The translations under genes were made by a program, and so were the position numbers. Below are positions 1 through 8,331 of a stretch of DNA of 47,387 nucleotides, in pieces. The first letter of the stretch is position 1; each line of letters begins with the position of its first letter. The notes beneath the pieces are model-generated. The model was not told where the DNA came from, did no database searches, and saw only the letters and a program-made list of their open reading frames with translations. The DNA comes from Phycisphaerae bacterium (GTDB taxonomy: Bacteria > Planctomycetota > Phycisphaerae > Sedimentisphaerales > Anaerobacaceae), in the NCBI GenBank assembly GCA_030601845.1, contig JAUWAY010000019.1, positions 1-47,387 on the forward strand, read 5' to 3'.

Positions 1-185
1 ATACAAACCCAAAACAAACCCAATCAAACCCAATCTTGTCCGCCATAGCCTTGGCGAAGGCGGATTCGAACGCGGCGCCTATGCTGCTCTGCGTAGTGCC
101 TACTCCGCCGTAGTAGCTATGGCTACGAAGGCTGGAAGCAACGCTACGTAGCACGAATAATCGGTGATTAGTGACTATTTAACCA
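1..185. repeat. Repeat-rich intergenic edge of the window
   Basis: No gene is visible here. The first 36 bases carry tandem copies of AAACCCAA-type units. These are the reverse complement of the ATTGGGTTTG array at 9975-10027. They are followed by a small TCCGCC/GGCGGA inverted repeat (about 39-66) and by several GTAGC/GCTAC-type complementary blocks up to about 150. The pieces look like fragments of short dispersed repeats, not a promoter region. Confidence 0.6.
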
Positions 186-195
186 ATCTAACCAT

Positions 196-888
196 TTAAA
201 AATATTCAATGTCAATGGCGTGTGGTAGTTTTTCCAGTGGACAGCCGGGGCATCTGGCTTTTGGTTTACCCCGCCCTTCGGAAGGGCGGGGTTTACAAAA
301 TTCTTTTCCCACTCTTACCAGTAATGCGTGATACTCATTGAAAAGCTGCGTATCCTGTGGCAGATTCGACTGGAATAAATCTCTTAGTTGTTCGTAATCG
401 GCTCCCGGCTCGATGAGTCTGTGGCGGAAAGCAACCCGAGCGGTATAAGAATCCACGACGAAAACAGGCCTGTCGAAGGCGTAAAGCAAAATCGAATCGG
501 CGGTTTCGGGGCCGATGCCCTTTATGGCTAAAAGTTCAGCCCTTAATTGGTCGGTATCAAGGTTGTCCAGATTTGTCAGCCGGCCGTTGTAATTGCTAAA
601 GAGCCAGTTTATGAAATTCTTGAGCCGCTTCGCTTTTAGATGATAATAGCCGGCTGGACGGATAAGCTCAGAGAGCTGTGAGATGTCAAAATGATGGAGC
701 TTTTCGGGAGTTAACAGGTCAGCGGATTTTAAATTTGCTATTGCTTTTTCGACATTGGCCCAGTTTGTATTCTGCGTAAGGATGGCACCTGTGATTATCT
801 CGAATTGGGTCTGACCCGGCCACCAGTGTTGCGGGCCAAAGCGGTCGAAAAGCAGCTGATAAATCTCGGTCAACTGTTTACTTATCAT
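196..888 (-). CDS. MagIII-like DNA glycosylase of the endonuclease III (HhH-GPD) superfamily
   Basis: A base-excision-repair glycosylase of about 230 residues. The helix-hairpin-helix is seen at residues 121-131 (IKGIGPETAD), followed by the catalytic aspartate D146 (VVDSYT). The position of the Nth catalytic lysine (GVGRKTA in E. coli) is Glu128. A monofunctional glycosylase like Helicobacter MagIII (3-methyladenine) is therefore more likely than a bifunctional Nth lyase; the substrate is inferred. The C-terminus has three cysteines (C198, C213, C216) and no fourth, so an intact 4Fe-4S cluster is doubtful. A palindromic insertion lies between C198 and C213; without it the spacing would be C-x5-C-x2-C. 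I chose the ATG at 888 because the family alignment starts there. An upstream TTG at 909 is possible, but neither start has a convincing ribosome-binding site. Confidence 0.85.
   Translation of the reverse strand: MISKQLTEIYQLLFDRFGPQHWWPGQTQFEIITGAILTQNTNWANVEKAIANLKSADLLTPEKLHHFDISQLSELIRPAGYYHLKAKRLKNFINWLFSNYNGRLTNLDNLDTDQLRAELLAIKGIGPETADSILLYAFDRPVFVVDSYTARVAFRHRLIEPGADYEQLRDLFQSNLPQDTQLFNEYHALLVRVGKEFCKPRPSEGRGKPKARCPGCPLEKLPHAIDIEYF
264..297. repeat. 23-bp palindrome with flanking GTTTAC direct repeat, inside a CDS
   Basis: A perfect 11-bp inverted repeat (269-279 and 281-291, one central base) is flanked on both sides by GTTTAC (264-269 and 291-296), which resembles a target-site duplication. 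Palindrome plus one flank copy equals 27 nt, nine codons, so the reading frame is kept. It encodes a Pro/Arg/Gly-rich stretch in the cysteine loop of the glycosylase. Confidence 0.7.
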
Positions 889-919
889 AACGTCGATTAT
901 TGCTCCCAAAAGAGCCAGG

Positions 920-938
920 CCCTTCGACTACGCTCAGG
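920..938. repeat. Short dispersed repeat (CCTTCGACTACGCTCAGG type)
   Basis: This 19-bp sequence matches the reverse complement of 20769-20787 at about 16 of 19 positions. It lies between the glycosylase and the divergent CPBP gene. The type is common as an interspersed repeat in environmental bacterial genomes (general recollection). No function is visible. Confidence 0.5.
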
Positions 939-1028
939 GTAAACTTTTGGCTATTGTAATTTTGGTTCACTTGAAGTAAACTCTGCAAAAATCCAGAAAA
1001 GTTACAAGAGAGAAAGACAGCCACAAAG

Positions 1029-1952
1029 ATGAAGGATAAATACAAATACAGCACAAGTCAATTGTTTAACTTTACGCAGAATTCCTATCTTGAACGTACG
1101 TCTCGGCCGATTTACGCTATAGTTTTTCTGCTGCCGTTTATTCTTTTCTACGAGCTGGGAACGATTTTGATCAATACCGATGTGCTGAACCAATCGCAGG
1201 TTCGTGTGGTGGCGTTTGTGTGGCTGCAGAATTTGCTTGAATACCTGGCTCCCGGCAGCAAGTTGGCGTGGGTGGCGCCTCCTCTGGCGGTTGTGATTAT
1301 TTTGATAGCGCTGCAATTAGCGTCAGGCAAACGCTGGAGCTTTGGGCTTGGTGATATTTGGCCGATGGCGGTTGAGTGTATTCTACTTGCAGTGCCATTG
1401 ATTGTATTGAGTTTGTTTTTGAATCATCCGGCCGAACCCCAAGGTGATATCGGCCAGTTGGATAACAGTGCGATGCGAATACAGGCCGAACTGGTGCCGG
1501 GCTGCTCTGCGGCTATAGACAGTAGCTTATCGGGGGCTGTAGAGGCCGGCGGCAACAGTGGTGAGGTGAAAAGTGAATCTTTGCTGGCCAGTATCGTTAC
1601 CGGTGTAGGCGCGGGGATTTATGAAGAACTTATTTTTCGATTGATTTTAATATGCCTCTTGATGCTGTTATTCCAGGATTTTCTGCGGCTTAGTCACAAG
1701 AACTCGATTATATTTGCAGTGCTTGTTTCCGCATCGCTGTTTAGTGCACACCACCATATAGTATATCTGGATGGACGATTCGGACAAACCGCTGTTTTTG
1801 ACTGGGCGGAGTTTGTTTTTCGAACAATTGCGGGTGTTTATTTTGCCGTGCTTTTTGCGATCCGCGGCTTTGGGATTACTGCGGGCACCCACGCCTTTTA
1901 CGATATTATTGCAACCATTATGAATGCGGTTTTTTTCAGCGGTGCAAATTAG
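1029..1952 (+). CDS. CPBP-family intramembrane metalloprotease
   Basis: A 307-residue polytopic membrane protein. The CPBP (Abi, Rce1-like) motifs are present in order. An EELIFR motif sits at the start of a membrane helix near residue 200. A SAHHH histidine cluster follows near residue 238, and a THAFYD histidine lies near the C-terminus. These are the glutamates and histidines that bind the catalytic metal in the family. There are roughly seven hydrophobic segments, and a soluble loop (about 135-185) lies before the first motif. The gene is divergent from the glycosylase and stands alone. The substrate is unknown; planctomycetes carry many paralogues. Confidence 0.85.
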   Translation: MKDKYKYSTSQLFNFTQNSYLERTSRPIYAIVFLLPFILFYELGTILINTDVLNQSQVRVVAFVWLQNLLEYLAPGSKLAWVAPPLAVVIILIALQLASGKRWSFGLGDIWPMAVECILLAVPLIVLSLFLNHPAEPQGDIGQLDNSAMRIQAELVPGCSAAIDSSLSGAVEAGGNSGEVKSESLLASIVTGVGAGIYEELIFRLILICLLMLLFQDFLRLSHKNSIIFAVLVSASLFSAHHHIVYLDGRFGQTAVFDWAEFVFRTIAGVYFAVLFAIRGFGITAGTHAFYDIIATIMNAVFFSGAN

Positions 1953-2157
1953 CCGGAGTTGTTGCGTTTTCAAATTTTTTTGAAAAAACTTTGTTGTCGT
2001 TAGTCTTTTAGCTCACAGGGTTTGCAGAACAATCGTCCTATAAGTGCTGAAATTGGCCTTATCAATACTGATATTGCACTTGATAGAAGAGGTTTTTTTT
2101 TGTATAATGGCGTTAAAGTTAGAGGTTTACATCTTTTATATTTGGGGCTTTTATATT

Positions 2158-2703
2158 ATGGGATGGCCACAAATCAATGTAACTATTGAGGAATTAACCT
2201 TCAGCCTTTTTCAGCGGCCCTTGCATCCTGAGCTTTTTCAGATTTATGCCAAGCGGCGATTGAGAACCGGCAAATATGAGGCTGATATCTGGGTTACGGG
2301 CTGTACGCACGTTGTTAGCGTCTATGCCAATGACGTGTGTCTGTCAGAGGTAGTAAGCTCGCCCGGCCAGATGCTGCCACAGCGAGGTTTGATTGAGCGT
2401 TTCCAATTCCGCGGCCCACGGTCTCACAAATGCACTTTGGGCCGAGGTGTAAGTTATATGACCGATTTTCAGATTGAGAAGATGAGTGCAAATCTGTATC
2501 GGCAGAGTTATACCGACCTTGAACGCTTTGCCCACAATCGCGGCGTGTTTGTCAAATTCCCCGAGCTGGAAATCGGGGGCCTGCAGCCGTTCTGCTATAT
2601 TGACTACGAGGCAAGACGAACTGAATTGCATGTCCACACGTTTGCGGCCTATCCGGACCAGGTAACGATGATTAAGACCCAATCCCTGTTCGACTTTCGG
2701 TGA
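2158..2703 (+). CDS. DUF2617 family protein
   Basis: A soluble protein of about 181 residues resembling DUF2617. The N-terminal LFQRPLHPELF segment and the ADIWVTGCTHVVSV segment match my recollection of that family, which is frequent in planctomycetes. The function is unknown. The open frame runs upstream to 2044, but that part encodes a Leu/Phe-rich stretch unlike the family. I therefore place the start at the ATG at 2158, although only a weak TGGGG lies upstream. It converges on the broken gene at 2748-3737. Confidence 0.65.
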   Translation: MGWPQINVTIEELTFSLFQRPLHPELFQIYAKRRLRTGKYEADIWVTGCTHVVSVYANDVCLSEVVSSPGQMLPQRGLIERFQFRGPRSHKCTLGRGVSYMTDFQIEKMSANLYRQSYTDLERFAHNRGVFVKFPELEIGGLQPFCYIDYEARRTELHVHTFAAYPDQVTMIKTQSLFDFR

Positions 2704-2747
2704 GATAAGAATAGTTAGACAAGCGAATGAGGAGTTGAACAGGTATA

Positions 2748-3737
2748 TTAGCTGGTCTGTTGTTGTACTCTTTGCCTTAAAATATCCATCTTTTCGCGGA
2801 TTTCCTCTGCCATTTTGCTGTTGGGGAAGTCGCGGGTAATCTCCTGGCCGGTCTGAAGGGCCTTTGCCCATTCCCTTTCGGAGACCGCGAGCTTGAATTG
2901 CACGCCGAGGTTGTGCAGTTTGGTCATGAAAACATCTCTTGCTGCTTCCTACAGGGCCAATCCTTCGTTGGGCGTCAGGTACAGGTCGAGCTCTCTTAGA
3001 ATCTCCAGACTGCGGTCTGTGGCTTGGCGTTTTACGGCGTCGTCCCAGGCGGTAAGCAATATTTTTTTGCGTTCGGCCTTCTTATCGAGCAGCTTCTGGC
3101 GCATCGCTTTTGCCTTTTCGAAATCGGGATAAGCCCTGATTAGCCGTTCAATCTGGGCGCTGGCCTTGGCCCACTGGTAATTTTCGAAGAGCTTTTCGAT
3201 ATGGGTGAGACCATAGTTTACCCTTTCGGCATCGGTTGCGTCACGGTATTTGTCTGCCTGGGCACGCAGCTGCTCGGCCAGCTCTTTATATCCTTGGCGC
3301 TGGGCAATTTCATCAATTATTTTCTGCGTAGCATCAAAATCCTGCTGCTGAAGCTTATCAAGAACCGCTTCCCGTAGAGCCTGCCTGTCTGCATCGCCGA
3401 ATACGATTGTTCTGGCTGTGTCGCTGAGGAGGGTATTTTGATTGATTTGCGCCAGCACATCACGGCTCTTTTCCAGATGCTCAGCTATCCGTTCGAGCCT
3501 TGCACCATTGTCGCCGAGCGTGTCAAGTATTTTAGATATCTTCGAGAGCATCGCTATAGCCGCAATCAAAAGTACCAGAGCTCCGAGGAGCCATATAATC
3601 TGCGGCATTCGGCCCTCTTCAGGTATCCGGAAGATGTTGGTAAAAAATGTGAGCAGGACCACAGCTATTAATGTTAGGTAAATAATGACGATGTGCCACT
3701 TAAATCGCCATAACAGTCTATTCTTTGCCGGGGCCAT
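2748..3737 (-). pseudogene. TPR-like membrane protein gene interrupted by an in-frame TAG
   Basis: From the ATG at 3737 (AGAGG six bases upstream) the frame encodes 262 residues and then meets TAG at 2949-2951. The same frame continues for 66 more codons to TAA at 2748. The downstream part (EAARDVF, KLHNLGVQF, RDFPNSKMAEEIREKMD) reads as the natural C-terminus of the same protein, which I recall in planctomycete homologues. A CAG to TAG change would explain it. The protein has two membrane segments (about 15-35 and 48-68), a coiled-coil-like stretch and TPR-like helices (about 115-250). TAG is used as a normal stop elsewhere in this window, so recoding is unlikely. A truncated product may still be made. 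Confidence 0.75.
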
Positions 3738-3971
3738 AACTTGCCTCTTTTCCCAGGAAAGTTTTTTTGCAACCAAACTCAATATATTATAACGTTAAAG
3801 GTTTGATTGTGTCAAGAATTGGAAAAAACCATAGCCGAAAAATGTGCTAATGCGGGTGAATCAATAAAAAATCTCTATTATTTAGCCAGCGTTTTTATAA
3901 AATGGGCATCGTTGTGACTAATCAGAGCTCTCTGAGCCGGTAATTAATGCTAATAGAAGGGCAAAAAACTT

Positions 3972-4370
3972 ATGAAAACAAGAACTCTGAAAAGAGCTTT
4001 AATAGGTGTATTTGTCATTGGCGGCGGCATAGGGTATTTTATGTACCAGGCGATGCAGTCTTCCTGGGCATATTACTACTCAGTAGATGATTTTATTAGG
4101 CACGAATCAGCAGCCCAAAATTATTCTTTTCGGGTTGCCGGCCGGGTTAGGCTCGGCAGCGTCGAGCACGATTTACAGAAAATGCGTCTCACTTTCACGC
4201 TGGTCGGTGCGGAAACAGCTTTGCCCGTCAGCTATGAGGGGGTGGTTCCTGACAATTTCGCTGAGGATATAGAGGTGGTGGTGCAAGGCCAGTTGGCACC
4301 AAGCGGGGTTTTTCAGGCCAATATGCTTATGACTAAGTGTGAGTCGAAATACAGGGCAAAGGTAAAGTAA
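3972..4370 (+). CDS. ccmE: Cytochrome c maturation protein CcmE, Cys-type haem chaperone
   Basis: A 132-residue periplasmic haem chaperone with one N-terminal membrane anchor (about 8-28) and an OB-fold beta domain. The haem-binding site is the C-terminal CESKY (C123, Y127). The usual E. coli-type site is HDENY. The CxxxY form is known from the System I* variant of Desulfovibrio-like bacteria and archaea, where haem is bound through Cys and CcmH is absent. The gene opens the ccm cluster, 70 bp ahead of ccmF. Identification is firm from length, topology, motif and neighbours. Confidence 0.92.
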   Translation: MKTRTLKRALIGVFVIGGGIGYFMYQAMQSSWAYYYSVDDFIRHESAAQNYSFRVAGRVRLGSVEHDLQKMRLTFTLVGAETALPVSYEGVVPDNFAEDIEVVVQGQLAPSGVFQANMLMTKCESKYRAKVK

Positions 4371-4378
4371 ATTCAGAT

Positions 4379-4411
4379 AGCGTATAGCGTTTAGCGTATC
4401 CGCTATTCGCT
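4379..4411. repeat. Imperfect inverted repeat between ccmE and ccmF
   Basis: AGCGTATAGCG (4379-4389) pairs with CGCTATTCGCT (4401-4411) at 10 of 11 positions around an 11-base loop. No T-run follows, so this is more likely a dispersed repeat or an mRNA-stabilising hairpin than a terminator. Confidence 0.5.
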
Positions 4412-4440
4412 ATAACTATCCGCTAATCTACAACTAAACT

Positions 4441-6384
4441 ATGGCAGAATTAGGACACTTCGCCTTAATTCTTGGGCTCTTTGCAGCCGCTTATGCAGTG
4501 CTAATAGATATCTTAGGGGCCTGGCGGAAGGAAATTGGACTAATTGAAAGTGCACGAAATGCAACTACAGCATGCTGGTTTTGTCTTACCGTTGCCATAT
4601 TGGTTCTTTCGGCTTTGCTGATTCGATGCGATTTCAGAGTTAACTATGTAGCTGAGCACACATCCAGAGCATTGCCGCTTCTGTATAGACTCAGTGCTTT
4701 ATGGGCAGGTGCAGCAGGCTCTTTGCTGTTGTGGTTGTGGCTGCAAGTTGGTTTCGCCGTGATTGTCTTTAGCAAAACCGGCGAAAAGGAAAGGAATTTT
4801 GCCGCCGGCGCACGCGCTATCGCTAATTTTGTCTGTGTTTTCTTTTTAGTTATCTTAACCATAGATAATAGTCCGTTTGCCTTGTCCAGTCCTGTTCCTG
4901 CCGACGGGGCAGGGTTAAATCCTCTGCTGCAGCATCCTGCAATGGCCTTGCATCCGCCCACTCTGTTTATCGGTTACGCAGCCCTTGTGATTCCCTTTGC
5001 CTGGGCCTTTGCGACACTGAAAACCGACAAGAAGCCCCCGTTCTTGTCTTCGACAACAAGACACGGGGGGTATCCTCTTTTTGTTCAAGCTCGTAACTGG
5101 ACATTGATTGCCTGGCTGTTTCTGACGGTCGGTATAGTCTTGGGTGCCTGGTGGGCTTATGAAGAGCTCGGCTGGGGTGGTTATTGGGCGTGGGACCCCG
5201 TTGAGAACTCTTCACTGCTGCCGTGGTTGACAGCCACGGCTTTGTTGCACTGCTTCAGGACATATAAACCTTCTACGGCAATCGCACGGTGGTTGACGGC
5301 TCTGGGGCTTATTACCTTCAGTTTGTGTATTTTCGGCACTTTTCTAACCAGATACGGGTTGGTCACGAGTGTCCATGCGTTTGGCGAGCCGGGCCTGGGG
5401 ATTCTGTTTTTGGTTTTGCTTACTTCTATATGGGTTGCTGTGGCGATGCTGTTGTGGCGAAAATACAGGCATCGATCCATCGGATCACAGGTAATTGGCC
5501 GGCCTGGCATAAAATTTATCGGATTGTGCAACTCCCTGTTAGTCTTACTTGCATTCGTGATATTCGCAGGTACAATGTTGCCTTTTTTCAGCGGCCTCTT
5601 CACAGCTCAAATAATCACTCTTAAAAGTGATTATTTTACGAAAGTTACCACACCATTTGGGTTGGCGCTGCTGCTGCTGTTAGGTATATGCCCGTATTTT
5701 GTGCGGCACAACGTCAATAGAAACTGGCGTGTCTTTGGCACAGCGCTTTTTAGCGTAGCCGCAGTTGCAGGGTGGCTGTTGACAAAGAGCCTGGCAATAC
5801 CGTGTTTTATTATTTGTGGATTTACAGCCATTAATCTTGCGGTTGATTTTTTCAGCCGTGATTCGGGGACAGAAAAAAGCAAGCAACCTGTCGGGCCGCG
5901 CAAAACTCTGCGCTGGTACGGCAGCAGAATCGCACACCTCAGCGTTGTGTTGATATTTGTTGGTATGGCGGGCTCCGGTGCGTACGAAACTGAAAAACAA
6001 GCTGCTTTAAGCCCCGGCCAGAGTATATCTGTAGGGAAGCTCAACATTAAGTTCGAAGGGCTTAAAGCAAATCATGGCCCCAACTTTACTGCAGTAACAG
6101 CGGATGTTACTGTGAGCAAAAATAAAAAGCTCGTTGCCAGACTAAATCCTTCACAGGCCTATTATTATAGCAGTGACAAGCAAACCAGTGAAGTTGATAT
6201 TAAAAGAACTCTTGGCGGCGATATTTATGTTGCTCTTACCGCGGTGGACAAGAACAGCGGACTGGTGAATCTAAGAGTGCTTATAAAACCATTTATAAAC
6301 TGGATTTGGATTGGCAGTGCCGGTTTGGTGCTCGGAGCCGGCCTTGTGTTAATTTCATTCTATAGGCGCAAGAGAATCGTATAA
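4441..6384 (+). CDS. ccmF: Cytochrome c haem lyase subunit CcmF
   Basis: A 647-residue multispanning protein that transfers haem from CcmE to apocytochrome c. The WWD signature is at about residues 243-262 (GWGGYWAWDPVEN). Conserved histidines lie in LLQHPAMALHPPT (H165, H171). A periplasmic domain and a final membrane helix (about 618-640) close the protein, as in CcmF. Its length is normal for the family. Residues P199-G210, in a loop before RNWTLIAW, are encoded by a 35-bp palindrome and look like a foreign insertion. The ATG start has no strong ribosome-binding site; translation may depend on the ccmE transcript. Confidence 0.94.
   Translation: MAELGHFALILGLFAAAYAVLIDILGAWRKEIGLIESARNATTACWFCLTVAILVLSALLIRCDFRVNYVAEHTSRALPLLYRLSALWAGAAGSLLLWLWLQVGFAVIVFSKTGEKERNFAAGARAIANFVCVFFLVILTIDNSPFALSSPVPADGAGLNPLLQHPAMALHPPTLFIGYAALVIPFAWAFATLKTDKKPPFLSSTTRHGGYPLFVQARNWTLIAWLFLTVGIVLGAWWAYEELGWGGYWAWDPVENSSLLPWLTATALLHCFRTYKPSTAIARWLTALGLITFSLCIFGTFLTRYGLVTSVHAFGEPGLGILFLVLLTSIWVAVAMLLWRKYRHRSIGSQVIGRPGIKFIGLCNSLLVLLAFVIFAGTMLPFFSGLFTAQIITLKSDYFTKVTTPFGLALLLLLGICPYFVRHNVNRNWRVFGTALFSVAAVAGWLLTKSLAIPCFIICGFTAINLAVDFFSRDSGTEKSKQPVGPRKTLRWYGSRIAHLSVVLIFVGMAGSGAYETEKQAALSPGQSISVGKLNIKFEGLKANHGPNFTAVTADVTVSKNKKLVARLNPSQAYYYSSDKQTSEVDIKRTLGGDIYVALTAVDKNSGLVNLRVLIKPFINWIWIGSAGLVLGAGLVLISFYRRKRIV
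5035..5069 (-). repeat. 35-bp palindromic element, copy 1 (in frame inside ccmF)
   Basis: The ends CCCCCG/CGGGGG and the centre form a long hairpin. Its reverse complement matches 20052-20086 at 32 of 35 positions (differences at element positions 7, 13 and 29). It encodes residues 199-210 of CcmF in a loop and does not break the frame. Confidence 0.85.
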
Positions 6385-6407
6385 TGATGCGCAGCGAGGA
6401 CAGATAA

Positions 6408-6497
6408 ATGAGCTACACAAAATGGATTCTGTTAGCCATATGCGTGGTGCTGATTGTTTGGCCCCTGCTCTCAGAGGCAAGCGATAAAACCGAGTAG
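6408..6497 (+). CDS. 29-residue single-span membrane peptide in the ccm cluster
   Basis: A very small frame with a good GAGGA ribosome-binding site seven bases ahead of its ATG. It encodes a hydrophobic helix (about residues 6-21, WILLAICVVLIVWPLL) and a short charged tail ending DKTE. It lies 23 bp after ccmF and 19 bp before the next start, in the same direction. I do not recognise it. Position and topology suggest a small accessory subunit of the haem-lyase complex, but it could also be a chance frame. Confidence 0.5.
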   Translation: MSYTKWILLAICVVLIVWPLLSEASDKTE

Positions 6498-6516
6498 AGG
6501 CAGAAAGGAAAACTAC

Positions 6517-7575
6517 TTGAGACAAATTTCTTTGGCAATATTGGCAATAGTAGTAACATTCATTCATACATTGGTGTGCGGTCCCCAAACGCAAACTTTG
6601 GCGTTTGGGGAACCCCTGAGCGTTGCTGAGGACACACCTGTGGACGACGGGCAATTGATTTTAGCCATAGAGGTAATCAACGGTACCACTAACGGACATC
6701 CTGTGGTAGGGGACAGGGTTACCGTGGAAATATATGAACATAAAGGATTAGTTAATACCTTGCAGGGCAAGGTTGGAACCGATGGCAAAGCAGTATTTGA
6801 AAACGTACGCGCAGCGGACCATCTAATTGCTGTTGCTAATGTACTGCACGAAGGGATGAGGTTCAGCGGGCCTGCTGTTGCACTCAAACCAGGACAAGGG
6901 CAGGTAACCGCCCGTGTTGATGTTTTTGACGTCTCTTATGAAAACTCTAATCTATCTGTAAACACACATCATCTTATAATAAAGCAAAAGGGCAGCTCTC
7001 TTTTGTTAACAGAGTATATCCAACTTATCAATACTTCAGATTTGGCAATAAGCTCAAATGACAGAGACGACCAGGGCAGGGCGATTGTCTTAATGATACC
7101 TTTGCCAAAAGGATTTAAAAATTTCAGCAGTTCCAATTATCTTGTGCCTGAAGCGCTGGGCTTCACGCAAGAAGGCTTCTATGACACAATGGCTGTACCT
7201 CCGGGGGACCACCATATTATTTTCTCATATACTCTTGACATAAAGTCTGATACGGTGAATATCACAAAGGGCATTTCTTTGCCGACCGCCAACTTTATGC
7301 TTTTTTCACAATCGGCTCAAGAGGGTATACAAGGGCTGGGAGAACCGGATGGTCAGGTTGTTCTGGATGACGGGACCTTGGCTGGGTACTATAACCGAAC
7401 CGACCTGCCCGCGGGAGCGGAAATTGGATTTGAGGTTGCCGGGCTCAGTACCAGTGCAGGGGACAGAGCCTCCTGGATAGTCCTGGCAGTGGTTTTCGGG
7501 ACAATAACAATCCTGGCGGTTTTGAGACTGCTGCTTGGAAAAAACCGACTTGAAAATCGCACAGTTAGTCCTTAA
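6517..7575 (+). CDS. Exported, C-terminally anchored protein of unknown function in the ccm cluster
   Basis: About 352 residues. The chosen start is TTG at 6517, preceded by AGAAAGGA seven bases upstream; the longer TTG at 6454 would lack a clean signal peptide. The order is signal peptide (1-30), an Ig-like or carboxypeptidase-regulatory-like beta domain (about 45-130: DGQLILAIEVINGT, VTVEIYEHKG, GKAVFENV), a second beta-rich domain, and one C-terminal membrane helix (about 320-342) with a short basic tail. It lies 12 bp ahead of ccmA. I cannot name it; the context suggests an extracytoplasmic role in cytochrome assembly or in haem or apocytochrome presentation. Confidence 0.75.
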   Translation: MRQISLAILAIVVTFIHTLVCGPQTQTLAFGEPLSVAEDTPVDDGQLILAIEVINGTTNGHPVVGDRVTVEIYEHKGLVNTLQGKVGTDGKAVFENVRAADHLIAVANVLHEGMRFSGPAVALKPGQGQVTARVDVFDVSYENSNLSVNTHHLIIKQKGSSLLLTEYIQLINTSDLAISSNDRDDQGRAIVLMIPLPKGFKNFSSSNYLVPEALGFTQEGFYDTMAVPPGDHHIIFSYTLDIKSDTVNITKGISLPTANFMLFSQSAQEGIQGLGEPDGQVVLDDGTLAGYYNRTDLPAGAEIGFEVAGLSTSAGDRASWIVLAVVFGTITILAVLRLLLGKNRLENRTVSP

Positions 7576-7587
7576 ATTGTAGTCCTT

Positions 7588-8331
7588 ATGAGTAAGGCAG
7601 CACAAAATAATCACAGCGATGAGCCCGTAATAACTATTACTTCGGTAAGCAGAGCGTTTGGTTTAAGGCCGGTATTGAAAAATATTGACCTTCACATTGG
7701 CCGGGCTCAGGGGGTTTGTATATGTGGTGTTAACGGCGCAGGAAAAAGCACGTTGCTTCGCATAATTGCGGGCCTGTTAAAGCCTGCCCGGGGCTCAGTC
7801 AAACTTTGCGGACTCGACGTTAACTCAGAGCCTGAAAAAACCAGGTCGCAGCTTGGCGTAATACTACATAAAAGTATGATTTACCCTGACCTGACGATTT
7901 TCGAAAACCTGTTGTTTTTTGCTAAGCTCTACGGCGTTAAAGACGGCCATGCCCGAGTCAAAGAACTTCTTGAAAATATCGGGCTTTCGCCTTATCGCTA
8001 TGACAGGGCCGGTGTGCTTTCCCGGGGGATGCTTCAACGTTTGGCCATAGCCCGCGCAATGGTACATCGCCCAACCGTCTTGCTTGCTGACGAACCCTTT
8101 ACGGGCCTCGATGTAGAGGCCAGGCGACATTTTATCAGCGTCTTAGGCAAGTTTCGAGCCGACGGGGGCACATTCGTAATGACAACTCATGACGCCGCTA
8201 TGGCGATTCGGTGTTGCGACCGAGTCGTGGTTCTGGATAAAAACCGCCTTATTTTTGACTGCGAGACCAGCCGGATTGACACCGACCGTTTCACGGAAAA
8301 CTATCTATCCTACGCGAGGAACCAAGATTGA
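7588..8331 (+). CDS. ccmA: Haem exporter ATP-binding protein CcmA
   Basis: A 247-residue ABC ATPase. Walker A is GVNGAGKST (about 47-55, K53), the signature is LSRGMLQR, and Walker B is VLLADEPFTGLD, followed by the H-loop histidine (TTHDAAM). The RGM signature is typical of CcmA. It would hydrolyse ATP with CcmB to release holo-CcmE from CcmC. The stop overlaps the TTG start of ccmB (TTGA), indicating translational coupling. Confidence 0.93.
   Translation: MSKAAQNNHSDEPVITITSVSRAFGLRPVLKNIDLHIGRAQGVCICGVNGAGKSTLLRIIAGLLKPARGSVKLCGLDVNSEPEKTRSQLGVILHKSMIYPDLTIFENLLFFAKLYGVKDGHARVKELLENIGLSPYRYDRAGVLSRGMLQRLAIARAMVHRPTVLLADEPFTGLDVEARRHFISVLGKFRADGGTFVMTTHDAAMAIRCCDRVVVLDKNRLIFDCETSRIDTDRFTENYLSYARNQD

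Noticed and set aside
2344-2871. 175-codon minus-strand frame
   Set aside because: It overlaps the DUF2617 gene and the true C-terminal frame of the amber-interrupted gene; it is a shadow.
2949-2951. TAG recoded as an amino acid genome-wide
   Set aside because: TAG ends several intact genes here (for example the CPBP gene and pilC), so a general reassignment is not supported.
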